Program-made: the position numbers and the translations under genes | From: Porodaedalea pini | Lineage: Eukaryota; Basidiomycota; Agaricomycetes; Hymenochaetales; Hymenochaetaceae | Direction of reading: 5' to 3' | Assembly (NCBI GenBank): GCA_002794775.1 | Contig: NBAY01000185.1 | Span: 1-16,878 of the forward strand | DNA length: 16,878 nt | The notes under the pieces: generated by a model | Database searches by the model: none | The model's input: only the letters and a program-made list of their open reading frames with translations | Told to the model about the DNA's origin: nothing | In this document: piece after piece, positions 8,717 to 16,878 of the stretch | How the letters are laid out: each line of letters starts with the position of its first letter | Numbering within the stretch: the first letter of the stretch is position 1

Positions 8717-9922
8717 CCGGTAAGTATTTTGAAACAGACAGAGTAGAGTTTGGAGAATTTGTAGGTTGAGTCTGTGCTGTGATCGTCGTGCTTCACTGTG
8801 AGCCTTAATTCGAGGTTTGTTTTTAGCTCCCCGGTGATAGCTTGAGCGAAGGCTCGGTTCAGGTCAAAATCCCCGATTTTTCCATCCCTTTTTAGTTTCA
8901 AGCCGATTCGTCTGAATTCCCTGTTGAACAACCCGAGTGTCTCTTGCGATCATATCCCATCCTTGGCGTACCGAGCAACCACTGCATAGAGATCCCCAAT
9001 CCTGTACTTCAGGATAGCATTTGGATACAGGTCTACTGCTGCCTTTTGGAATGCATTCCAGTCATCTCCAGTGTACTCCATGAGTCCTTTCCATAGCTCT
9101 TCCTCAGACACTGGAGTTCGGCACACTACATCCTGGATAGCTTGGTCCTGTCTGAGGTGAGCATCTTGGGCTACTACCTCATAGTTGTCAAAGAACTGGA
9201 TCACATTTTCCCCATTCCCATCAAATGATATGTCGCATCGTTCCCCTCGTCTTGGCATGGGTACCAGTGTGTGTCTGGGCTTGGGGGTGAGGGGGTTTGC
9301 TGTTGCGGACATTTCTTGGGGTGTTGATCTGGGGAGCAGAAGGATCGGGGTGGTTTGGTATGGTATTGGTTCTGTTAGGTCCGATCCGGATGAGACAGTC
9401 GAGCTCCTACTCCTTATGGATGGTGTTAACAGACATGACCCGAGTGACGATGGGGTTTCCAATAGCGACCCTGACGAGGTTCGGGATATTATTGTTGAAC
9501 GTCCGACTATTGGTGCTGTCTCTAAGAGGGACCAAGCTATTTCGGCATCATCTTTGGTAGAGTCCTCTAGATCTTCAGAGAGTGTTGATGATTCAGCAGC
9601 GTCTTTGACATCTATCTCCTCTGACTCGGCATCTGAGGGTACCCTACTGCTTCACTGGGCATGCAGGACAGTTTGTCCAGATGATCGGGAGGTAGGCACA
9701 GTTGATCCACTCGGCGTGGTATGCTGCCTTAACTCATATGGGGCTTGGGTGAATCCTTGGGTACAGAGTCGTTGCATGGGTGATCCTGTATGTGACCCTG
9801 ATTGCCATACCGCAGGTGGTATAATTTCTTTGTTGCTGTTTGTGGCTGCAGAGGATCGCCCTCGGATTTGGGGTGCAGCTGTGCTTTTCCTGATACCGGA
9901 AATGGTGTCTGTGAGACACTAA
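8717..9922 (-). pseudogene. Ty3/gypsy-type gag remnant
   Basis: On the minus strand, a frame from about 9640 to 8717 has an acidic Ser/Thr-rich leader, then a gag-like core. The core has a segment FDGNGENVIQFFDNYE, then EEELWKGLMEYTG, then DWNAFQKAAVDLYP, then LFNREFRRIGL. This order is typical of the retrotransposon gag found widely in basidiomycetes. An in-frame TGA at about 8947-8949 splits the core, further stops lie upstream near 9651 and 9919, and the frame is cut at 8717 by the right LTR-like repeat. No zinc knuckle, protease or polymerase is present. It is therefore a non-functional capsid fragment of a retroelement oriented right to left, with its LTR at about 9947-10497. The long plus-strand frame opposite (9185-9922) is its shadow. 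Confidence 0.7.
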
Positions 9923-9925
9923 ACC

Positions 9926-9946
9926 CCGCCCTCGCGGTGGGCTCCA
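9926..9946 (-). other. Primer-binding-site-like block, copy 3
   Basis: Reading down from 9946 on the minus strand gives TGGAGCCCACCGCGAGGG. It matches copies 1 and 2 except that CpG-containing CCGCGAGGGC replaces CCACAAGGGG, so it may be the least mutated version. It lies between the putative LTR and the gag remnant, exactly where a primer-binding site belongs. Confidence 0.5.
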
Positions 9947-10497
9947 GATATTGAGCAGCGGTGCACGCTGTGAGTGAAGTATGCCACAGGTGAAACCCCA
10001 GTCGCCTCGGGCAAGGTGCAAGTGTCTCTTTCAAGCAAGAGGGGCAACAGACAAACCAACTCTGATACACAGGAATGGCCCAGAGGCACACCAAGTACAA
10101 AGAGGAATGCTCCGAAGGTCTCTGCGTTGATCCGATGGTCAATAGAGAGGAACACACACCACCCGAGAGGTGTCTGAGTGCGCTCAAGGCTGAGGAAGGC
10201 TGATCCAAAGCTAGGTATTGATCGTCCGAGGTCGTATGGGATTCTCCCGAGTTTACTGGTTCGGACTTGGTCTGGTTCAACAGAGTAAATCTTGTCCGAA
10301 GGGGAAGTGCTCTTTTTGGTCTATGGACATCTTTCCTAAATACACATTGGGGCTACCAAGTCATAATCTACCGTCCTGAGACACACACCCAGACCCAACG
10401 AGATCCGCCCCTATTGCCCTGGGTCTGAGTCGGGGAGACAGACACTTCCTAGCAAGAGCGCTTGTCTGACTGACCGGTCCCTTGGCATTCCGTGACA
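9947..10497 (-). mobile_element. Putative LTR of the gag-bearing element
   Basis: On the minus strand this segment starts TGTCACGGAATGCC at 10497, a common Ty3/gypsy LTR opening in basidiomycetes, and ends just before the primer-binding-like TGG at 9946. A TATTTAG box lies near 10340 on the same strand. No second copy exists in the window, so the limits rest on terminal motifs alone. Length would be about 550 bp. Confidence 0.45.
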
Positions 10498-11023
10498 TGC
10501 CTTTCCTGACTGGTCATTCAGCCCCCGAGGCACTGCACCAGTTTCATTGTCATAGATTTGTGTTCCGAGCTTCGTCACCTGTACTCCAGGTGGTTGGTAT
10601 CAGTGCCCGCGTTCGGGTTTCCCGAGAGGTCTTGGAGATTCGCTCAGGGAGTATTCAGGAGCTCTCTCTTTTGGAGTGTGTTTTTCTGTGTACTGGGTCA
10701 GGGGTAGATAGTGGGAGAGATGAGAGAGTACTGGATGCCACTTCCCCGAGGGGGGGGGAGTGCGGGCGCATAGATGTATCATACTTGAGACTCGGAGTGT
10801 GTATTGTTGGAGGGGGGGGAGCCAGTGAGGGTGCCCTCCATACAGCGGTGTGTGTCCAGCGGGGGTGAGTGGGTAAGGGTGGAGCAATTAGTCACTCTGG
10901 AGGTAGAAGGAGTATGGGAGGGTGCTCCAGCCGGTGTAGCCAAAGGTATAGGGGGGATGGTGCGCCATGGGGTGCATTAGGGGCAGGAAAGTCAACATTA
11001 CCTGATGTTGGGCGTCCCGGTCT
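10498..11023. other. Degenerate DNA with G-tracts
   Basis: No gene is supported. Two G-runs (about 10750-10758 and 10812-10819) and long purine-rich plus-strand stretches occur. Minus-strand frames are Pro-rich and carry stops. This may be the leader or gag N-terminus of another retroelement running right to left from 11314. Confidence 0.35.
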
Positions 11024-11314
11024 TCATCGTCCATGGTTAGTAGATGCTAGGTCCGGGTTTGAGTGTTCCTCGGGGATGCTAGGTAAGTTAGCGCTCCCTT
11101 CAGGGCCGCTTGGTGCGGGCTTCGGGAGGTTTTGGTGGTGCAAGCCAGCTTGAACCGCGGCGCCTAGCGCTGTGGTGGCCAACGGATGAGATTCCGTAGG
11201 GGGTTCAGGTAGACTTGCTGAGGCGACAGGTCCAGGGGTTCCCTGGGTAGGGACCAACTGGGTGTCACCTATATTACAGCACTTGGACGAGGATCGTGTG
11301 TCTCGAGTCGACAT
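11024..11314 (-). pseudogene. Pro/Ser-rich ORF, possible gag N-terminus
   Basis: This 96-codon minus-strand frame has an ATG at 11314. The protein begins MSTRDTRSSSK, a style of start common in basidiomycete retrotransposon gag proteins, and continues Pro-, Ser- and Ala-rich without a recognisable domain. Frames beyond it (down to 10498) are broken. It may be a second gag fragment beside the one at 8717-9922, or meaningless low-complexity sequence. Confidence 0.3.
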
Positions 11315-11339
11315 CGAGGCAGTAGCAGATATACAAGGA

Positions 11340-11864
11340 AATTGTTTAGGGGAGTGTAAAAAGGTGTAGGACTGTAGGCTGAGTCGTCAAAGTATCGGAT
11401 GTAGATACACTGAACCCGTGTGTGTATATCGCAGAGGTAGCAAAATGGTACAGGTAGATAGACAACTAAGAGGGAACTTCTAAGTGCGAGATGCGGAAAA
11501 GGGGGGCCTCATCAGGCTATACAGCAAATGACAAATAAGTTCCCATGGTAAATATAATATCCTTCCTATATTTGAGCTACAAGGTACAAATTATGCAACT
11601 CTCCCTCTGCGGCCTCTACACACACTCAATGAAATTTAATTTTTGGTAGCAATTGCTTGGATTGATAGATTGGGTCAGATGCACCCCACAGAAGGCAAGT
11701 GAGGTCACAGCACGTCCTGATCTTCCTTTTCCTTGAGGTCTATGGTTATTGACACCTCTTACATAGTGTATTGTTATTACACCGAGAGTACATTCTCAAA
11801 GTTGAGCACAGCTTGCTGTATACGGTAACAGCATGCTCGGCTAGTGAGTGACTATCACCTGGTC
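11340..11864. other. Intergenic region before the telobox gene
   Basis: I see no gene and no clear repeat. A purine tract (GCGGAAAAGGGGGG) lies at about 11492-11505. The 3' part should contain the promoter of the plus-strand telobox gene; no TATA box stands out. Confidence 0.4.
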
Positions 11865-12220
11865 ATGCCTTCTTCATCATTAGACTTGACCTCCATCAGC
11901 GATCTTGACGGCGCTGGTGAGGTAACACACCTGGTATGTCTTGTGCCCATTCACACGTTGCAATGAAAGAGGGGAAGACACTGAAAATGTGTTTTGAAAC
12001 AGCTACAGCCACTGCTTCCATCCTCAAGGCTGGCTTGTGTCCAAGCGATACCTCTTCATATCTGATTATATTTTTCCGCATTCAAGATATCACTTGATTC
12101 AGCCCCAGTATGTCCCAACAAGCTGAAGTGACTCTACTGATGAGCACTTTTGTGACACCGTATCCACTGATGGTGATGGGCGGTTCCCAAGTCACCTTGA
12201 AACAATGATATGTTTCTCTC
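11865..12220 (+). other. Possible 5' exons of the telobox gene
   Basis: An ATG at 11865 opens an acidic frame of 23 codons (MPSSSLDLTSISDLDGAG...) that ends at a canonical donor GTATGT (11934), with another possible donor GTAACA at 11922. Acceptors at 11971 or 12086 (the latter with a CTGAT branch and a pyrimidine tract) could join it onward. One plus-strand frame is open from 11921 to 12457 except for TGA at 12095 and TGA at 12206, so either introns remove these or the 5' part has decayed. The minus strand is also open (11896-12081, 12082-12291), but I regard this as coincidental. Confidence 0.35.
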
Positions 12221-14544
12221 ATGCTTCCTAACTCACTGAGGCTCATTGCGGCCTGGAGCTTTAGAGACGACCCGACCATTGACATGCACATTGCATCAGG
12301 GTCACCACTGGCTCAGGACAAGAAAGGCAAGATGTGCAAGGCCACTGCAGACAAACAAAAGGCCACAGACAGAGCTCCCACAGCTGTGCCAGAGAAGCGC
12401 CAGCATAAGAAATGGACAGAGGAGGAAATGCAGATGCTCGTGAAGGGCTGCAATATTGTAAGTCTTGTTGCTTCTTTTCTTGCCCTTCATGACTCACAAT
12501 GCACTTCTTTAAAGTGGGGCATTGGCAACTGGAAGGTCATCCTTAATGACCCGAGCCTCAAATTTGACAACCACTCTCCACTTCACCTCAGAGACAGGTT
12601 TGTATTGCTTTTTGCATGATGACGTCGTCATACTTAATTTTTGTTAGGTTCCGAACAATCTTCCTGGATGCTTACATGCTTCACTATCCTAATGTGAAAA
12701 CACACTTGTCATCGAAAGTATGCTCAATGTTGCCTGACGGCTCATCTCTTTTCGAGAAGACGAGGAGCAAGAAGTGCCGGTCATTCACCACAGAGGAAGA
12801 TCAGGTGCTAAAGGCAGGCTACGAGAAACACGGTACTGTTTGGTCCATGATTGTCAAAGACCCCATCTTCCAGGAACAGAAATGGTGTTCCACCAACTTG
12901 CGGGACAGGTTTAGGAATGCATTTCTGCATCTGTATCAGGCTGCTGGCTACAAACCGAGGAGTATGCCCAAGAAGAATCGAGGTGATGTATCGGTTCCGG
13001 CACCTTGCATGGCTGTGGATGATCAGCTTCTTCCAACACAAATGGCCACTCCTGCCTGATGGAGGTCTCAAATGACCCCTGGATACTCATATAGCGTGCC
13101 ACAAAGCACAGCCTGTTCCGAAGATGAGGAGAGCTCTGACAAAGATGAGGAAGATGCAGAGGTCAAGAAGCCAACTATGTCTCCAGTTGACGTGAAGGAG
13201 ATGACTCCTCAGCCTGAGATGACTCGCTTCAGTCCTGAAGCTATGCTTAATGAAGTGATGATGCATACCATTGACCAGATGGATGACTTGGCCTTACCTG
13301 ACTACTTGCCAGACTCATCACAGGCTCTATCCGACTCGACAACCAAACAGTCCATTTGGTCTTCTGGACAGCGCAGTCCTCATCAGATTGACAGTTGGTC
13401 ATCTGCAGCAACGACAACCACTGTGTCTCTAATGTCATCGCACATCTCTATGAATGACTATTTCATGGACTCTGCCAGCACCATTGGTCAATGGGAAGGC
13501 ATGAACATGATTGGCAAATCTGCTTGGGGAACTACCAACTGGCTCTCTGCAAATCCATGGGTAGAATTATCTATCACGTCAACTAGCAGTAACTCGTCAT
13601 TCGTTGGGGGTCCTTCTCCGCCTCTGTCCTCGCCATTCTCATTCAGCCAGCTTTCACATGGAATCATGGACTGCTATGATCTCTTCCAGAACTCCTCGTT
13701 TGCACACAAATTCGCATCTGAGGTCGGTGCAAGCGATGCATATTCGACGTCCTCCAACCCAGAACTCTTCCTGTCACAGAGCATGCGTGGCTTCACACAC
13801 CATTCAAACTATGCTGGAGACCTTATGTTTGGTGCATGTACACACCAGCCCACAGGACCTATGAGTGCGTTCAGTGGGCTCGGCCTTAGTGGGATGCACG
13901 AGCAGACGGCAGGTATCAACCCGATGCAGAGCAATCCATACTCAGCTCACAACTGTTCCATGACAGTACCGCCATTTGAGTGTATTATCTCACGTCCTCC
14001 TCCTCCACTGGGTCATGCAACACCTCATCCTGTACCTACTAGGTCACTATTGCTATTCGACATCCCTCTGCTTTCACATGACACAGATCCTACCTCACCC
14101 TTGCATTCTAACACAATGCAGTCTAATTCCCCTCCTAATTCCTTGACTGCATCCTCATTCTTCAGCACCTCTTTTATCAACGACTCATTCAAATCATTGG
14201 ACCTGTTCTACTTGCTCTTCTCCGACCTGCATGCACCGGTGTTGGACTTCACCAACCACGATATCATTGATTTGCACATGGATGAGATGTGCAACGGTCA
14301 GGCACTTGACCTTGCACAGTCTCCATCTCACAACATGTCAGGAACTGTGATACATGGTCCGATGGAAAGCACCTCTGCGTTGCCTATGTTCCAAGCGGAG
14401 ACTATTGGCAGAGTGGCTGGCTCTGCTCTCCACCAATGTGTGCAGTCTCAGACAAACCTAGCAGTTGCGCCAAAGGACCTCTTCTTGTCAACATATGATA
14501 GCAAGCATAAGTGGGTGAGCTGGGATGGATTGGTGGGTAATTGA
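12221..14544 (+). CDS. Tay1/Teb1-like double-Myb telobox protein
   Basis: The likely role is binding double-stranded telomeric repeats or TTAGGG-like promoter sites in the nucleus. Exons: to 12457; 12515-12597; 12648 onward to the stop at 14542-14544. Introns 12458-12514 (GTAAGT...AAAG) and 12598-12647 (GTTTGT...TTAG) restore both Myb repeats. Repeat 1 (from about 12407) has KKWTEEE, then WGIGNWKVI and LRDRFRT. Repeat 2 (about 12769-12950) has RSFTTEED, then GTVWSMI and NLRDRFRN. The LRDRFR cores match the telobox (LKDKWRN-like) of TRF/Tay1/Teb1 proteins. A long Ser/Thr/Pro-rich, probably disordered tail follows from 13112. An in-frame TGA at 13057-13059 interrupts the frame; a 129-nt intron (12983-13111) would remove it in frame, but its donor GTGATG is weak. 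Translation start is uncertain: ATG 12221, or upstream exons. Confidence 0.75.
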
Positions 14545-15160
14545 TGGACTAATGAGCAGTACAGTATGAATGCTGAGTGCAGAATTGTTTGGATCTTCCT
14601 TCCTTCTTCTTTACCTATGCTTCTATGTTCCCCTGCTTTATTTTGAGTTATGCCCCCTCACTTCTACGATTGATTCCAGCATCAGTTTTGTTTCTTTCAT
14701 CCCAATGTATCTAGCATGCTTTCACTGTATTGTTGATCTGCACAAATGAATGGGATTGGTTCTTTCCGTCTTTACTTATATCCTTTGATTGCGGTTTTAT
14801 CACCAATGCTTGAGTGAACCATATGCCACCAGAAGAAGCCTACTAGAATCTGCCTTTAATCTCATGCACATAAGATATCATTGACACATTGATGTACACA
14901 AAATCTATCTTTTGAATGCGACTTGTAGATCGGCTTGCTTCATTTGAAAAATAAAATAATAAAATACCACCTTCCCCACTGAAACCCCTGCATCTTATCT
15001 TGCCATTTTGTCCGAGAAGTGACAAGAATGCCGTACCCGGTTGCTATCTGGTGGGAACTGAACACGTCCCAGTTTCATCCAAGTTATCAATGCCGGTCCC
15101 TCCCACGTGCTATAGAATTTCAGAAGGAAGGTAAAACATACGGTGTCAAAGCTTCAAGGT
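14545..15160. other. 3' intergenic region between convergent genes
   Basis: This holds the 3' untranslated regions of the telobox gene (plus) and of the GlyRS pseudogene (minus), which converge. AATAAA-type signals occur near 14950 in an A/T-rich stretch. No gene or repeat is supported. Confidence 0.5.
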
Positions 15161-16480
15161 CTACTCCATGGCCTGCATGCCGTAGTAAGCAGGAAGAATC
15201 TTGCATGCGTCAGTCCAGGCCATGGTGCCTTGTGCGAGGCCAGCCACAACCAAAATGACTTCGTCAATCAGTTGCCCTGTTGTGTCACGTTCACTAGACA
15301 GTAAAGGTATTTGTGTGAATAAGCATTGCATTATTGCGAATTGGAAAGGGAAAGAAGAAAAAGAAGAGAATAGAGTCACCGAAGGGTCATAGTCCGCTTT
15401 TGCACGGCTGGACAATGGAAGCACCAACAAAAATTGGACGTTAGATAAGTGTGCATTCAGTAAATGAGTCAGCTGTGCACATGCAAAGCCTAGTGTCAAG
15501 CTGAACGGCGTGCCCAGCTCATCATTGTGTGCATAGCGCTTGCCAATTGAGGTGTTGGAATCATTGACGCATGAGTAGATACCGGCTTTGCGCAATTTCA
15601 GAGCTGTCGGCTGCCATAACATGGTACAACATTGAGTCGTATGATAGCCCAGTCACAGGACATTATTGTCATCATTAATATCAGGGAAGGGAAAGAATGC
15701 AATTTAGTCATTTAGAATGCGCAAATGAGAATAGAGATGGGGGCAAGATAACATGTGACTCACAGACTTCCCGAACCAGCGGGTCGAACTCCTCTCTGGC
15801 ACTTAAGGGATGATGAGCACCTTCGTTGATGCAATGATAGGTGGAAGTGAAAGGACCTAGAAACAAGAACAAAGCAGTTAGTCACGAGACCGGTTTAAGC
15901 ACCACTTGAACGAAGGCAATGTAAGAAGTTTGACATATGCTGCGCTCGATGTCTTGTTCATGGCACCAGAAGCTATGCTCGAGGAGGATGTACAGGATAC
16001 AGCCCAGCCCAAAGGATGGTTCAATGACGTTAGGGATGAATTCACGAACTGGATGGAAGAGCAAAGATATCGGGATCAGCAGTCAGCAGACAGTCTGAAC
16101 AAAGGCCAGCAAGTGTCATCACTCACTTGATTGCTTGATTGTCTTGCGTTCAATTACAAGATGATCTGACATGAGAGTGAATTCCTCGCCACCTGCCGAT
16201 ATGACGGTCGAGCTGCACCAGAAGTGGGAAGAAAACCTCAGGATTCCCACTTTATCTGAGTTGTGTTGAATGCACATACCCTTGGGCAAGTTCACCCTTT
16301 AGCTTGGCCAGATTCTCCTCCGTCATCCCACCAACGGCCTTCTGGATCATCGCAGAATCACGGCCAAATGCCTTCCTGAAGTTCTTCTTGTTGAATTCCA
16401 GTACACATTTTTCAGTCATGATGGGCTCTTTCAGCACCTGGCGCATGACAAGTGGATGGCCGGTGTAGAGCCGTGCCGAT
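15161..16480 (-). pseudogene. Glycyl-tRNA synthetase pseudogene, 5'-truncated
   Basis: An intact eukaryotic GlyRS charges tRNA-Gly with glycine. The exon map on the minus strand is about 16480-16280, 16212-16127, 16048-15939, 15856-15764, 15603-15481, 15407-15380 (28 nt) and 15293-15161, stop TAG. Every junction keeps phase. The order is a segment with VLKEP, a lysine-rich ERKTIKQS region, motif 3 (NVIEPSFGLG...ILY), and an anticodon-binding domain with NDSNTSIGKRYAH and NDELGTPF, then ERDTT. Lesions: the class II motif 3 arginine is Cys (TGT), the following WCREQD-type arginine is His, ARNDELG-type Arg is His, and a DDSN-type Asp is Asn. The donor after the 15939 exon is ATATGT instead of GTATGT, and a one-base deletion near 15805 gives TAA. 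The N-terminal half, including motifs 1 and 2, is absent beyond 16480. Retained introns show a DNA-level duplicate, not a retrocopy. Confidence 0.92.
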
Positions 16481-16489
16481 CGTCCCATC

Positions 16490-16878
16490 ACTGCTGATCA
16501 CTCCAGAAGCACTCAAGAACTGGTTCCGACGCGTACCGATCAGTACTGGACTCAACCCGATCGGTCCAGTTTCGAATCAGAACCTCACGATCGCGTCATC
16601 AGCACGTTCCGAGACCTCCGAAAGCATACCGGAACGTACCGGAGATCTTATCTGGACGATTAGGGACGCGGTCACATGGAGCATACAGCCAAGACGCGTA
16701 CCGGACTGCTGTCCGACGACGGGAGCCACATACCGATTGGACGATCTGAGTTCTGGTGGAGCACCGGTATGGTCGGACGCGATGCGGACACTTTTCTTCA
16801 TTATGATTTATGTTTTTCCTATGTTCTTCTGATTTCTATGCTTTCTATGCGCGCCTCTATGACCTATGACTTTTCCTT
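16490..16878. other. CpG-rich segment abutting the truncated pseudogene
   Basis: From about 16490 homology to GlyRS stops and the base composition changes. CpG and ACCGG/ACCGAT motifs are dense to about 16790 (for example GACGCGTACCG twice, near 16529 and 16692). An A/T-rich tail follows, with repeated CTATG words at 16836-16865. No protein is recognised on either strand. It may be the end of another mobile element whose insertion or recombination removed the GlyRS 5' half, but its boundaries cannot be defined here. Confidence 0.4.

Noticed and set aside
9185..9922. 245-codon plus-strand open frame
   Set aside because: It lies opposite the gag remnant, starts at a non-ATG codon and reads as Ser/Asp-rich antisense; the minus strand has the recognisable gag core.
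11896..12291. Two consecutive minus-strand open frames in the same phase
   Set aside because: They oppose the 5' part of the telobox gene, resemble no family and have a stop between them; a separate gene here is possible but unsupported.
16256..16279. 24-nt intron in the GlyRS copy ending at ACTCAG
   Set aside because: Too short to splice; the acceptor at 16213 gives a 67-nt intron and an exact phase match.
1..16878. tRNA, rRNA or CRISPR arrays
   Set aside because: No B-box with a paired cloverleaf, no rRNA-like conserved stretches and no regularly spaced direct repeats were seen.

Overview
The window looks like nuclear DNA of an Agaricomycete fungus (Basidiomycota). The evidence is short GT-AG introns of 43-160 nt with CTAAC/CTGAT-type branch sites, a basidiomycete-type Ty3/gypsy gag, a fungal double-Myb telobox protein, and a decayed copy of cytosolic glycyl-tRNA synthetase with fungal-type sequence. 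A more exact placement (possibly Boletales) is a guess. This is a repeat-rich accessory region in which at least one host gene copy is clearly broken.

Layout. 1-900: GT-rich DNA without a supported gene; it carries a 20-bp retroelement-like block. 900-2560: gene-poor DNA with many GACTCGG/GAGTCGG motifs, a 16-bp perfect palindrome and two hairpins, around a 183-codon minus-strand ORF (1726-2277). 2564-3520: a 318-codon minus-strand ORF of unknown function. 4316-5912: a plus-strand multi-exon gene with a long charged coiled coil and a C-terminal CxxC start, cut off exactly where an LTR-like repeat begins. 5913-8716: a 635-bp LTR-like sequence present twice in inverted orientation around about 1.15 kb of retroelement leader DNA. 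The right copy was later invaded by a 378-bp MITE whose 3-bp target duplication can be proved against the left copy. 8717-10497: a minus-strand Ty3/gypsy remnant (gag with a TGA stop, a primer-binding-site-like block, and an LTR starting TGTCACGG). 10498-11860: degenerate DNA with one weak minus-strand ORF.

11865-14544: a plus-strand gene for a Tay1/Teb1-like protein with two telobox Myb domains and a long Ser/Thr-rich tail. In-frame TGA codons raise the question of hidden introns or decay. 15161-16480: an intron-containing, 5'-truncated glycyl-tRNA synthetase pseudogene on the minus strand. It has a destroyed splice donor, a one-base deletion, and substitutions at motif 3 and neighbouring positions. 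16490-16878: CpG-rich DNA of unknown origin that abuts the truncated end.

A theme links the regions. The differences between the two LTR-like arms are nearly all transitions, many at CpG. The GlyRS lesions and the TGA stops are the kind expected from C-to-T change at CpG. This suggests methylation-driven deamination of duplicated DNA. The most informative objects are the dated nesting of inverted LTR plus MITE, the GlyRS pseudogene with its exact exon map, and the telobox gene with its interrupted reading frame.
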